Positions 1 to 8,161 are shown, counted from the first letter of the stretch. The stretch: DNA of 64,000 bases from MWEI01 sp964600235 (GCA_964600235.1 CAZRIV010000007.1:62001-126000); one strand, 5' to 3'. Numbers and translations are program-made. Notes: generated from the sequence alone by a model not told the origin.

Positions 1-186
1 TACGAGTATTACCAGGAGATCTATCCCGGCGATGTCCTGTCCGGCACGCCCACGGTGTCGTCCATCGTGGAGAAGACCAGCAAATCGGGCAGGAAGATGA
101 ACATGATCACCATCGAGATCCTCTATACGAACCAGAACGGGCAAAAGGTCGCCAAGGCTAGGACGCTCCTGGTGGAGCGGGTGTAG
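1..186 (+). CDS. MaoC-like acyl-CoA hydratase, C-terminal fragment
   Basis: An open frame runs from the first base to a TAG at 184-186, so the 5' end lies outside the window. The 61 visible residues contain the strand pattern GDVLSGTPTVSSIVEKTSKSG followed by FLTIEI-like and KVAKARTLLVERV segments, which looks like the C-terminal half of a hot-dog fold of the N-terminal MaoC/FAS1-dehydratase type. The next gene begins 11 bp downstream and is a second hot-dog protein, so the two probably form a heteromeric (R)-specific enoyl-CoA hydratase. This pairing with the SDR further on is the main support; the fragment alone is too short for a firm family call. Confidence 0.6.
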   Translation, partial: YEYYQEIYPGDVLSGTPTVSSIVEKTSKSGRKMNMITIEILYTNQNGQKVAKARTLLVERV

Positions 187-197
187 GAGGTACTTTT

Positions 198-629
198 ATG
201 AGAGAGGTATTCTTTGAAGATGTAGCCGTGGGCATGGAGATGCCCACGCTCGTCAAGGGGCCCATCATCAAGCTCCATAACATCATCTATGCAGGCGCGT
301 CGGGCGATTTCAACCCGCTGCACACGGACGACGACTTTGCCCGGGCCGTGGGCATGAAGGACGGGATGATCACCCACGGGATGCTCATCATGGGCTTTGT
401 GGGCCATGCAGTCACCAACTTCATACCCAAGAAATACCTGAAGCGCTTCGGTGTGAGGTTTGCCGGCATGACCAGGCCCGGCAACACTATCACCATAACG
501 GGCAGTGTGGTAGAAAAGAAGAGTGCCGGGGGAAGCAACCTCATTACCTGCGAGGTGACGGCCGTTGATGAAACCGGTGATGTGAAGATCACCGGCAGCT
601 TTGACGCGGCACTTCCCTCCAGAGGGTGA
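198..629 (+). CDS. MaoC-like (R)-specific enoyl-CoA hydratase
   Basis: A 143-residue single hot-dog domain. The hydratase-2 motif is visible as ASGDFNPLHTDDDFA, giving the family's catalytic pair Asp37 and His42. Such enzymes hydrate trans-2-enoyl-CoA to (3R)-hydroxyacyl-CoA in the cytoplasm. A good ribosome site (AGGAGG at 187-192) precedes the ATG. It sits between another hot-dog fragment and an SDR dehydrogenase, the two next activities of the same sequence, so the three genes resemble a dissociated form of the multifunctional peroxisomal type 2 enzyme. The acyl chain handled cannot be read from the sequence. Family call is firm; substrate is unknown. Confidence 0.85.
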   Translation: MREVFFEDVAVGMEMPTLVKGPIIKLHNIIYAGASGDFNPLHTDDDFARAVGMKDGMITHGMLIMGFVGHAVTNFIPKKYLKRFGVRFAGMTRPGNTITITGSVVEKKSAGGSNLITCEVTAVDETGDVKITGSFDAALPSRG

Positions 630-661
630 TAGAAGAACATTTCAGGAGGAGGGACTCAGAA

Positions 662-1567
662 ATGGCGAAAATCGATTTTACGGGAAGGGTGGCCATCGTC
701 ACCGGGGCAGGGGCCGGCCTGGGCAGGCAGTATGCCCTGGAGCTGGCAAAACGGGGCGCCAGGATCGTGGTGAACGACCTCGGCGGCAGCCGCGACGGCG
801 TGGGGCACAGTGACGCGGCCGCCAACAAGGTGGTGGACGAGATCAAGGCACTGGGCGGCCAGGCTGTGCCGAACTACGACAATGTGGCAGATGCCCAGGG
901 CGGCGAGAACATCACAAGGACCGCCATCGACGCCTTCGGCAAGGTGGATATCCTGATCAACAATGCCGGCATCCTGAGGGACAAGACCTTCAACAAAATG
1001 GAAGAGGAAAACTGGGACACGGTCATGGCCGTGCACCTCAGGGGCGCCTTCTGCGTGACCAAACCCGCCTTCGTGAACATGAGGGAAAACGGGTACGGCA
1101 GGATCATCATGACCACTTCAGGGGCCGGCCTGTTCGGCAACTTCGGCCAGAGCAACTATGCCTCGGCCAAGATGGGGCTCATCGGGCTCACCAACGTGCT
1201 CAAGCTCGAAGGCGCCAAATACAACATCAAGACCAACGTGATCGTCCCGGTGGCCGCGTCCCGCCTCACCGAGGATGTACTGCCCCCGCAGCTCTTCGAA
1301 AAGATGAAGCCTGATTTCATAACCCCTGCGGTACTGTACATGTGCTCCGAGCAGTGCGCGGATTCAGGCATGATCATCAATGCGACGCTCGGTTACTACA
1401 GCCGCTCCGCCGTGGTGACGGGCCCCGGGGCCTTCCTCTCCGACGGCCACCGGATCCCCGAGCCCGAGGAGATCATGGACGCCTGGGCAAAGATAAAGAG
1501 CCTGGATGATCCCAAGTACTTTGATCAGCTCCCGGAGATGTTCGGGGTGCTCGGGCCTCTGCTGTAG
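662..1567 (+). CDS. Short-chain dehydrogenase, (3R)-hydroxyacyl-CoA dehydrogenase type
   Basis: 301 residues of the SDR fold. The NAD(P) site is TGAGAGLG at residues 14-21, the NNAG motif is at 100-103, and the catalytic Ser153, Tyr166 and Lys170 are in place. The length and the VVNDLGGSRDG segment after the second strand match the dehydrogenase domain of HSD17B4-type multifunctional enzymes. I chose the ATG at 662 because AGGAGGAGGG lies 6-8 bases upstream; an earlier in-frame ATG at 626 overlaps the previous stop and lacks a site. Together with the two hot-dog proteins upstream it would oxidise (3R)-hydroxyacyl-CoA to 3-ketoacyl-CoA. Exact substrate unknown. Confidence 0.85.
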   Translation: MAKIDFTGRVAIVTGAGAGLGRQYALELAKRGARIVVNDLGGSRDGVGHSDAAANKVVDEIKALGGQAVPNYDNVADAQGGENITRTAIDAFGKVDILINNAGILRDKTFNKMEEENWDTVMAVHLRGAFCVTKPAFVNMRENGYGRIIMTTSGAGLFGNFGQSNYASAKMGLIGLTNVLKLEGAKYNIKTNVIVPVAASRLTEDVLPPQLFEKMKPDFITPAVLYMCSEQCADSGMIINATLGYYSRSAVVTGPGAFLSDGHRIPEPEEIMDAWAKIKSLDDPKYFDQLPEMFGVLGPLL

Positions 1568-1972
1568 CTGACGGTTAAAAATATCTGCACTTTAAATGGG
1601 TCATGCTCCCTTATCGGGGTCATGACCCATTTCGCCCCCTGCACTTTCATCATTGATACCAAAGGAATCGGACCAACATACCGCAGAACCTGGTTGCAGT
1701 TTCTTCATGTACGCGCAGGGTGCACCGCTTGAGGTATTACCTAATACATAACTGCTTGAAGTATTCGGTGTGTATGCCTGGAAAGGTTTGCCATCGATCC
1801 GGCATTTTTGCCTACTTGGAACTTCAATTTAATCTGTGGTACATTTTTTGGACCAGATCGGCTAGTTATGGGAAGCGCAGGTCAATCCGACAAGCAGAAT
1901 TACTAGCAGGGTGAGAGAACAACGGATTAACCTGAGAAATGACCTCATCCTCTTACCATGGGAGAAAACAAA
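1568..1972. other. Intergenic region with one hairpin
   Basis: About 400 bp separate the GC-rich SDR gene from the AT-rich lipoprotein gene. Apart from the hairpin at 1594-1632 I see no RNA gene, repeat or convincing promoter. A 64-codon open frame at 1720-1914 has no ribosome site and no recognisable features, so I do not annotate it. Confidence 0.6.
1594..1632 (+). terminator. Hairpin after the SDR gene, probable terminator
   Basis: A perfect 12-bp inverted repeat (AAATGGGTCATG at 1594-1605 with its complement at 1621-1632) encloses CTCCCTTATCGGGGT, whose inner CCC/GGG can extend the stem. It begins 27 bp after the SDR stop. There is no clear T-tract, so it may be a Rho-dependent 3' end or a protein site rather than a simple terminator. 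Confidence 0.5.
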
Positions 1973-3862
1973 TTGAAGCGCATATTATATAGCACACTTT
2001 TACTATATTTATTCTTATTGCCATCATGCGGTCATGATTCTCATGAACATCCTCTTGGCCAGACCGCTGACCTGTCGAATATAACGGTGGATTGGGGAAC
2101 ATTAAGCCCTACATTTGATCCAAAGCAAACGGATTATTCTGTCGAGGTGCCATTTACCGCAGCCAGCATTACCATCACACCTACAGGGGCAGGAGAACAT
2201 TCTATAATACAGGTTAATCAAGAAACCATAAAATCAGGCTTGTCCTCTCATGGTATACCTCTCAATCCAGGGTATAATATAATTACAATATCAGTGAGAA
2301 CAGTGGGTGGTGAAACAAATAAGGTATATACCCTAACGGTAATAAAGCTGGACGAACCCAACCATGATGCTGACCTTGTGGATATTTTTGTGGATACCGG
2401 GACTTTACATCCTGTATTCAACCCGGCACAAACGAATTATTCCCTCGAGGTGCCATTTGCAATTAACAGTATTACCATCACAGCTATCGCATCAGGAATA
2501 AACTCTGAAATACAAATCAATAACAATACAGCTTATTCGGGAATCCCCTTCAATATCCCTTTAACCGCCGGAGAGAATCAAGTCGAGATTAAAATTATTG
2601 CTGAAGATACTGAAACAGAAAAAACCTATGGTATTATTATAAACATGTTGCCGCCTGATAATGGATATCAGGCAGTGATTCTTAAAAGCGCCGAGTTTGA
2701 TAGTGATAATCTTGGTTATATAAGATTTATAGGCGAGGATACGTCCAATCCCAAAATATTAGCCTTGAAGCCACTGGTTAATGATATATTTGCCACGTAT
2801 GGGAATCCCTCAACGAGCCTTGATAAGGCCCGGGCCATAAGAGATTTTGTTGCAAGAACAGCAGTACACCCATATGCGCCATTTCATACAAATACTGTTT
2901 CAAACAGTTCTGTGTTACCAGAAGGATCTACTTGGACTGAATTTTTGGATGTATTTTCAAATAATGATAGGGTTAACAGTGATTCACTGTATTGGTGGAA
3001 TTTATATCCTGTTGGCTTTAATATGCTGGATGCATTGATAGGCACTTTAGATTTAAATTCTTTAGAGCGTAGTGATGATGGCATGATGATAAAATTATCA
3101 CAGGGCAAATATCAGATTCGAAGTTATGAACAGTATCGCTCTGTCCTGTGTTCATGGCAACAATATATCTTTATTCATCTTTTATCCGCTGCAGGCCTAC
3201 ACGGCATGGTTTTAAGCACAAATGGACATGACCCGGGAGCAGTTTATATCCCGGAATTGGAGAAATGGGTTTGGGAAGATCCTACATTTAATGAAGAGTT
3301 TACCTTGGATGGTATCAGCGAACCTTTATCTCCATTAGAGCTATTAATTCACTCAGTGTTAGGGGAGGTTGATAGAATAACCCCGCTAAAATCCCGCGGC
3401 CCTGACTGGGATATGGAGCCATATATTAATTTATCGGAGTGTGCTCCATATACATCCTATTTTAATGGATATGGACCAATCTATTATTTAAGGGCTAATC
3501 TCAATAATCAGTTTATTGATAATCCATCATGGAGTGCAATAAATGTACAATATGATTTGCCGGATTCCCCGGTCAGCGAGAGTTATGTAAGAGTTAATGA
3601 ACAGGTTATTTTTCCCCAGTTAGGTGTGAAAATTGTAGGGGTAATTGAAGCTGAAGATGGTTTTAAGGTAACATTAAGCTCGAGCTATCCAAATCATTAT
3701 AAATATTTACGAAAAATAAATAACGGATCATGGATTGAGTGTTCAGGTATTGATACCTTGCCATTCATTCCCGCAGTATATTCTTACAGGAGTATTGATT
3801 TACAAGATAATCATGGAATAGATGCTATCGTTGTTCTAGGAGAAAAACCAATCCGGGAATGA
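1973..3862 (+). CDS. Lipoprotein with two cadherin-like domains and a transglutaminase-like domain
   Basis: The preferred start is TTG 1973, giving 629 residues: GGGAG at 1960-1964 sits 8 bases upstream, and the product then begins MKRILYSTLL with lipobox LPSC. An ATG at 1958 in frame has no ribosome site. After the lipid anchor come two repeats of about 95 residues (each with a WGTLSPTFDPKQTDYSVEVPF-like strand set and a KVYTLTV-like end) that resemble the cadherin-like beta-sandwich Pfam family. Next is a transglutaminase-like core with Cys393, His419 (five residues before VY) and Asp436 in WEDPT. The gene is much richer in AT than its neighbours, suggesting transfer. Probably a surface-exposed peptidase or cross-linking-fold protein; the substrate is unknown. 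Confidence 0.7.
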   Translation: MKRILYSTLLLYLFLLPSCGHDSHEHPLGQTADLSNITVDWGTLSPTFDPKQTDYSVEVPFTAASITITPTGAGEHSIIQVNQETIKSGLSSHGIPLNPGYNIITISVRTVGGETNKVYTLTVIKLDEPNHDADLVDIFVDTGTLHPVFNPAQTNYSLEVPFAINSITITAIASGINSEIQINNNTAYSGIPFNIPLTAGENQVEIKIIAEDTETEKTYGIIINMLPPDNGYQAVILKSAEFDSDNLGYIRFIGEDTSNPKILALKPLVNDIFATYGNPSTSLDKARAIRDFVARTAVHPYAPFHTNTVSNSSVLPEGSTWTEFLDVFSNNDRVNSDSLYWWNLYPVGFNMLDALIGTLDLNSLERSDDGMMIKLSQGKYQIRSYEQYRSVLCSWQQYIFIHLLSAAGLHGMVLSTNGHDPGAVYIPELEKWVWEDPTFNEEFTLDGISEPLSPLELLIHSVLGEVDRITPLKSRGPDWDMEPYINLSECAPYTSYFNGYGPIYYLRANLNNQFIDNPSWSAINVQYDLPDSPVSESYVRVNEQVIFPQLGVKIVGVIEAEDGFKVTLSSSYPNHYKYLRKINNGSWIECSGIDTLPFIPAVYSYRSIDLQDNHGIDAIVVLGEKPIRE

Positions 3863-3939
3863 TCTTCTTGGCTAAACGCAGTTGAATGAGGGAAGTCCAC
3901 GCTCACCCTAAAACCTTTCCCTGTCCCGCAGGAGAGTGT

Positions 3940-4566
3940 TCATGTCCCGGCTAATTGCAGAAATTGTATCTTGTAGTCCTCCGGCAGGAACAATGCGAAG
4001 GATTTAAGCTCTATTGCCCCGACCGTTATTACATATCTCCTCTCTCTCATAAGATGCATTATCACCCCTGTCTCAGCTGGAATCAATTTTACCCCGGACT
4101 CCTGAATTTCCACGATTGAAGGGGTATGAGAATGCCCCCGGAAAAGGATCCTGTACGGCATAGCGGTTTCCATATCTACGAAGGGGTGATTATCAGTAAT
4201 GGGCCAGGTTGTTGCTGCGGGCCATTCAAAGGGTGCGGAATGGGCAAAACAGATATCGTCCTTTACTAAGGTATATGGCAGACCTTCGAGATAGGACAAC
4301 ACTTCAGCCGGAATATTGCCTCTGCGCTCACCCTGGTGATTAATCAGGATGGCGCATTCGTTATTGCCCCTGATCGCTTGAACGCTGTATTCCTTGAGAA
4401 CGGCCACGGCATCTTCCAGGGCGAGCGGCGCTAATGAGTCGCAGATGTCTCCCAGGTGGACGATCTCCCGCACGCCCATGCCTTTGAGCATAAGAATCGC
4501 CTGGACAAGGAGATCCGACCTGCCGTGACTGTCTGCAACGAGGCCTATGGGGCCGCTCATGTCCAT
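3940..4566 (-). CDS. Metallophosphoesterase, YfcE/MJ0936 type
   Basis: 208 residues with the calcineurin-like metal-binding motifs in order: ADSH near the N-terminus, HLGDICDS, RGNNE, an AHSAPF histidine and FRGHSHTPS. That set defines small di-metal phosphodiesterases of the YfcE family, which cleave phosphodiester model substrates; biological targets vary and are unclear here. The start could be the codon at 4566 or the ATG two codons later; neither has a strong ribosome site. It is transcribed away from the oxidoreductase gene at 4886 and has no operon partner in the window. Confidence 0.8.
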   Translation of the reverse strand: MDMSGPIGLVADSHGRSDLLVQAILMLKGMGVREIVHLGDICDSLAPLALEDAVAVLKEYSVQAIRGNNECAILINHQGERRGNIPAEVLSYLEGLPYTLVKDDICFAHSAPFEWPAATTWPITDNHPFVDMETAMPYRILFRGHSHTPSIVEIQESGVKLIPAETGVIMHLMRERRYVITVGAIELKSFALFLPEDYKIQFLQLAGT

Positions 4567-4689
4567 GTTTCATGGGCATAGTGAAAAGTCCGTTTGTTTG
4601 CAAGGGGAATGAGGTTATCAAACGGGGATGAAGAAAGAGATACGGTGAGTTACTGCCAGTATATTTATCCAGGAGATTGTTTAATTCAG

Positions 4690-4745
4690 ACCATTCAAAT
4701 GATGCAAATCGGCCTCTTCAGGTCGATTTGCATCATTTGAATGGT
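4690..4745. repeat. 22-bp perfect inverted repeat in a divergent promoter region
   Basis: The left arm begins ACCATTCAAATG at 4690 and runs to 4711; the exact complement lies at 4724-4745, with a 12-base loop. A TTCAATTTTTAAAAAA stretch follows. Position argues against a terminator, because the flanking genes diverge and nothing ends here. It could be the leftover of a terminator of a lost gene, a protein site, or the 5' end of a small RNA. It shows no similarity by eye to the repeat family at 7716, 49812 and 59964. Confidence 0.6.
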
Positions 4746-4810
4746 TCAATTTTTAAAAAATTATCAGTTAATGCTTATGCGGCATTGCCCACCCATCCAC
4801 CATTCCTCCC

Positions 4811-4840
4811 TTGACAGGGTCACCCCCTTGCAGGTATTAA
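4811..4840 (+). promoter_or_regulatory. Sigma-70-like promoter for the oxidoreductase operon
   Basis: TTGACA at 4811-4816 and TATTAA at 4835-4840 are separated by 18 bp, close to the consensus spacing. Transcription would begin near 4847, inside the palindrome at 4843-4861, leaving a leader of about 40 bases before the ATG at 4886. Confidence 0.5.
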
Positions 4841-4842
4841 AG

Positions 4843-4861
4843 GTTAAAGTAAAACTTTAAC
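4843..4861. promoter_or_regulatory. Operator-like palindrome GTTAAAGT-aaa-ACTTTAAC
   Basis: Two perfect 8-bp half sites (4843-4850 and 4854-4861) with a 3-bp spacer lie just downstream of the predicted -10 box and would overlap the transcription start. That position suits a repressor of the TetR, GntR or similar class. No candidate regulator gene is adjacent in the window, so the binding protein is unknown. Confidence 0.5.
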
Positions 4862-4885
4862 ATATCTCTTTCCAAGGGGGAATTC

Positions 4886-6379
4886 ATGCCCGTCTATGAT
4901 GCAGTGGTTATCGGAGCAGGAAACGGCGGAATGACAGCGGCGCTGACCCTGGCCCGGGCAGGAAGAAAGGTGCTCCTGCTCGAACGGCACAACGTCCCGG
5001 GGGGCTGCGCCACAAGCTTCGTGCGGGGGCGGTTCGAGTTCGAGGTGGCCCTGCATCAGCTCAGCGGCATGGGCTCGGCCGAGCAGCCCGGTCCCCTGCG
5101 CGCCATTTTAGGCGAGATGGGGGTGATGGACAAGCTCGAGTTCGTTCCCATGGAGAACCTCTACCGTGCCGTCTTTCCGGGCACCTTCGATATAACGCTG
5201 CCCACCAACAAAGAAGGGCTCATCAGGGAGCTCTCCCTGAGGTTCCCGAAAGAGCACGATGCCGTCTCAAAGTTCATGGACCTGGTGTACGCCTTCAGCA
5301 TGGAGATGGTCCAGGGGCTGTTCTTCCACGACCCCGAGATTTCCAAGGAAAAGTACCCCGTCTATTTCAAGTACGCCTTCAAAAACAGCCAGGAGGTCCT
5401 GGACGGGTTCTTCGAAAGCCCCCTCCTCAAGGCAATCCTGAGCATGTACTGGGGGTATGTGGGCGTGCCGCCCAGCATGCTCCCCTTCGGCGACCTGGCC
5501 GTCATGCTGTGGGCATACATCGAGTTCAAGCCCTACCACCTCAAGGGCGGCTCCCAGGCCCTGTCCAATGCCCTGCTCGATGCCTTCCTGGAAGCGGGCG
5601 GCGAGGTGCGGTTCAACTGTGCGGCAAAGAAGATCGTGGTTGAAAACGGCGCCCTCAAGGGTGTGATCACCGAGCAGGGGGACCTGGCCCAGACGGGATA
5701 TGTGGTATCGAATGCCAGCACCATCCACACCTACGTCGACCTCATCGACCGCGAAGAGATCCCCTCTTCCGAGCTGAATGCGTTCAAGAGCCACACCATA
5801 GGCCCATCTGCCTTCACGCTCTACATGGGCCTCGACTGCGAACCGGCCGAAGTGGGCATCCACGAGACGACCAACTTCATCACCACCACCGTGGACATGG
5901 ACCGCGCGTTTGACCGGTGGAAGACCATGGAGCAGCAGGGCTGGGCACTGCTCACCTGCTACGACGTCTCCGACCCGGACTTCTCGCCCCCAGGCACCTG
6001 CCAGGCGGCCCTGGTGGCCCTGCAGTACGGTGACCCATGGTATGCAATTTCTCCCCAGGAATATGCAGACGCCAAGTTCCGTTATGCAGAGGGCATGCTC
6101 CAGCTTGCCGAGCGGGTCTTCCCGTCCATACGGGGCCACATCGAAGAACTGGAGGCGGCGACCCCGCTCACGCACCTGCGCTACCTGGGCCACCCGGGCG
6201 GGGCCATCTACGGATTCGACCAGTACGCCAAGGATTCTTCCTATTTCCTGACGAACCGCTCGGCCATCAAAGGCCTGTTCTTCGCGGGTTCTTGGGTGGG
6301 GGGCGGAGGCTTCCAGCCCACGCTCACCTCAGGCAGGTCAACGGCGCGCGCAGTCTTGAAGGCATTGAAGAACCAGTAA
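4886..6379 (+). CDS. FAD-dependent oxidoreductase of the CrtI/retinol saturase superfamily
   Basis: 497 residues. The N-terminus has a dinucleotide-binding fold (VVIGAGNGGMTAALTLARA, Gly10, Gly12, Gly15) followed by LLERHNVPGGCATSF, the PGG signature of phytoene desaturase-like flavoproteins. The C-terminus carries FFAGSWVGGGGFQPTLTSGR, the matching FAD-binding end of this superfamily. Length matches the family. No carotenoid genes are nearby; instead the next gene, 10 bp downstream, is a reductase with a ferredoxin domain, implying that electrons are passed between the two products. Candidate reactions are saturation or desaturation of an isoprenoid or acyl double bond. The superfamily is clear; the substrate is not. 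Confidence 0.8.
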   Translation: MPVYDAVVIGAGNGGMTAALTLARAGRKVLLLERHNVPGGCATSFVRGRFEFEVALHQLSGMGSAEQPGPLRAILGEMGVMDKLEFVPMENLYRAVFPGTFDITLPTNKEGLIRELSLRFPKEHDAVSKFMDLVYAFSMEMVQGLFFHDPEISKEKYPVYFKYAFKNSQEVLDGFFESPLLKAILSMYWGYVGVPPSMLPFGDLAVMLWAYIEFKPYHLKGGSQALSNALLDAFLEAGGEVRFNCAAKKIVVENGALKGVITEQGDLAQTGYVVSNASTIHTYVDLIDREEIPSSELNAFKSHTIGPSAFTLYMGLDCEPAEVGIHETTNFITTTVDMDRAFDRWKTMEQQGWALLTCYDVSDPDFSPPGTCQAALVALQYGDPWYAISPQEYADAKFRYAEGMLQLAERVFPSIRGHIEELEAATPLTHLRYLGHPGGAIYGFDQYAKDSSYFLTNRSAIKGLFFAGSWVGGGGFQPTLTSGRSTARAVLKALKNQ

Positions 6380-6389
6380 GGAGGGGCTC

Positions 6390-7553
6390 ATGGCTCTCAA
6401 AGACGTAATGAAGGATATGGAAGGCTACACCGAGATCGTTCAGGAGATTGAGACCCTGCAAAAATACGGGACCGACTTCATGGAGCGCAAGGGCGAGGTG
6501 GAGCGCATGGTCAGCCTGCTCCACCCGAAGACCGTATCTCTCAAGGTGTCCGAGGTCATCACCGAGACACCCACCACCAAGACGTTCCGGCTTACCGCCC
6601 CTGACGGCCGGATGCTCCCCCCGTTCCAGGCAGGCCAGTACATCAACATCTTCCTGGAGGTGAAAGGCGTGCGCACCAGCAGGCCCTACAGCATCGCCTC
6701 CTCGCCCAGCCAGGCAGGGTACTACGACATCGCCGTCCGCAGCGTGGAGGACGGCTTCGTGTCGAGCTACTTCCTTGAGGAAGTAAAGGCAGGCGACACC
6801 TTCGAGAGCACCTCACCGGCCGGGGCCTTCACCTACAACCCCCTGTTCCACGGCAAGGACCTCGTGTTCCTGGCCGGAGGCAGCGGCATCACCCCGTTCA
6901 TGAGCATGATCCGCGAGACGGCCCAGCGGGGGCTTAACCGTCGCATCCACCTCATCTACGGCAGCCGGAACAAGTTGGACATCATCTTCGTAGATGAACT
7001 CGAACAGATTGCAGCAAGACATCCCAACATCACCTTCCACTCTGTCATATCGAACCCGCCCAGGGGATATAAGGGCCTCAAGGGGTTCATCACGGCGGCA
7101 CTCATGAAGGATCTGCTCGGCGATTTCTCGGAGAAGACCTTCTATGTGTGCGGCCCCGATGTCATGTATGCCTTCTGCGTCAATGAGCTCACGACGCTGG
7201 GCATACCGAAGAGAAGAATCCGCACCGAGGTCTACGGCCCGCCCAAGGACGTGACGAAGCAGCCGGGCTGGCCGAAAGATATCGGTCCGGACGCTGTATT
7301 TTCCGTCAGGATAAAGGGCGGCGCAAAGATAGAGGCACGCTCAGCCGAACCGCTGATGATCTCGCTGGAAAGGGCAGGTCTTGTGATCCCGGCCCTGTGC
7401 AGGTCGGGTGAATGCAGCCTGTGCCGCACCAAGATGCTTTCAGGGACAATATTTCAGCCCGAAGGGGTGAGGTTGAGAAAGTCGGACCGGGCCTTCGGCT
7501 ATATCCACCCGTGCATGGCATATCCTGTTTCCGACCTGGAAATCCTTTTATAA
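6390..7553 (+). CDS. Flavin reductase fused to a C-terminal [2Fe-2S] ferredoxin
   Basis: 387 residues. An N-terminal stretch of about 50 residues is charged and helical. It is followed by a ferredoxin-NADP reductase module with the FAD motif RPYS at 98-101, the nucleotide motif GGSGITP at 163-169 and a CGPDVMY segment. The last 90 residues form a plant-type ferredoxin domain with cluster ligands Cys337, Cys342, Cys345 and Cys375. The order matches phthalate-dioxygenase-reductase-like and paaE-like electron-transfer proteins. The ATG has a GGAGGGG site 6 bases upstream. Because it directly follows the CrtI-like gene, it is the probable NAD(P)H-linked electron donor or acceptor for that enzyme. 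Confidence 0.85.
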   Translation: MALKDVMKDMEGYTEIVQEIETLQKYGTDFMERKGEVERMVSLLHPKTVSLKVSEVITETPTTKTFRLTAPDGRMLPPFQAGQYINIFLEVKGVRTSRPYSIASSPSQAGYYDIAVRSVEDGFVSSYFLEEVKAGDTFESTSPAGAFTYNPLFHGKDLVFLAGGSGITPFMSMIRETAQRGLNRRIHLIYGSRNKLDIIFVDELEQIAARHPNITFHSVISNPPRGYKGLKGFITAALMKDLLGDFSEKTFYVCGPDVMYAFCVNELTTLGIPKRRIRTEVYGPPKDVTKQPGWPKDIGPDAVFSVRIKGGAKIEARSAEPLMISLERAGLVIPALCRSGECSLCRTKMLSGTIFQPEGVRLRKSDRAFGYIHPCMAYPVSDLEILL

Positions 7554-7586
7554 AAGAGGTTCCTTACAAAACCACCTGGAGCTGGG

Positions 7587-7613
7587 CCCCCGCGAAAGCG
7601 GGGGTTTTGTTTC
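7587..7613 (+). terminator. Rho-independent terminator of the oxidoreductase operon
   Basis: The stem CCCCCGC/GCGGGGG with loop GAAA (7587-7604) is followed by TTTTGTTT, and it begins 33 bp after the stop of the reductase gene. Confidence 0.8.
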
Positions 7614-7715
7614 TTGGCAAACGCCGCATCCAGATCACTCGCAGCATTGACCACCCTTTGACCTGCCCACGTTGATTCAGTGAAATACAAAGCCCCGCCT
7701 GTGGTGCGAGAATCA

Positions 7716-7945
7716 TTAAACCCGGATTTTGCGTTTGAATGTGTCCATACAAAGCCGATACACTTTTAAGAGCGCTTTACCTGATGATTTGAGGTGAACT
7801 GATTTGTTTTTTATAGGCCCGTTAAAACAGGTGATCTTAACGCCTTTAATGAAAGAATAATTTGCCGGTCATTTTAGGGCGTTAAGATCACCTGTTTTAA
7901 CGGGAAAAGTTTTTAACCTCTTCAAACGCAACATCCGGGTTAAAT
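7716..7945 (-). repeat. Palindromic repeat element A (one hairpin module)
   Basis: About 230 bp bounded by imperfect terminal inverted repeats (TTAAACCCGGATTTTGCGTT at 7716 and its near-complement ending at 7945, 2 mismatches in 24). Inside is a perfect 27-bp stem (7818-7844 with 7878-7904) around a 33-base loop. Read on the minus strand, its flanks match the right-hand half of element B: an ACTTTTCCCGTT arm start, an AAAACAAATC segment and an ATCATCAG segment. The loop, however, matches the loop of that module on the plus strand (26 of 33 bases), so loop and flanks are in opposite relative orientation. No open frame or transposase is inside. Confidence 0.8.
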
Positions 7946-8161
7946 CAGTGTGTCTATTCAACCGCTTTATTACCCATTTTCATAAGCTGCATTGTTTATT
8001 CCTTGTAATAGTTTTCATATTCCATGGTGTTCTTGATTTGTATGGTGCTATGAGATAATGATGACAAGGACCTGCAATGTGGTGGCCATTATCCATACTG
8101 TTAAAACGTCTGTTCACCACAAGGAGCGGAGCTTTGTCCAATTGAGAGGGGGTAGTGATAC

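Larger units (their letters stand above)
4567..4885. other. Divergent intergenic region with a large palindrome, promoter and operator-like site
   Basis: This 319-bp gap lies between two genes that point away from each other. It holds a 22-bp perfect inverted repeat (4690-4745), a sigma-70-like promoter (4811-4840), a 19-bp palindrome (4843-4861) and the AAGGGGGA ribosome site for the gene at 4886. I see no coding sequence in it. Confidence 0.6.
7554..8161. other. 608-bp intergenic region containing a terminator and repeat element A
   Basis: Contents in order are the terminator at 7587-7613, unassigned sequence, repeat element A (7716-7945), and about 215 bp leading to the first polysaccharide gene. 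A weak promoter-like pair (TTGATT at 8033-8038 and GATAAT at 8054-8059, spacer only 15 bp) is present in that leader. I see no coding sequence. Confidence 0.5.

Noticed and set aside
1720..1914. 64-codon open frame in the first intergenic region
   Set aside because: No ribosome site, no recognisable composition or motif, and it lies in a region where base use matches non-coding DNA.
4690..4745. Member of the palindromic repeat family
   Set aside because: Its arms and loop share no recognisable sequence with the stems, loops or ends of elements A, B and C.
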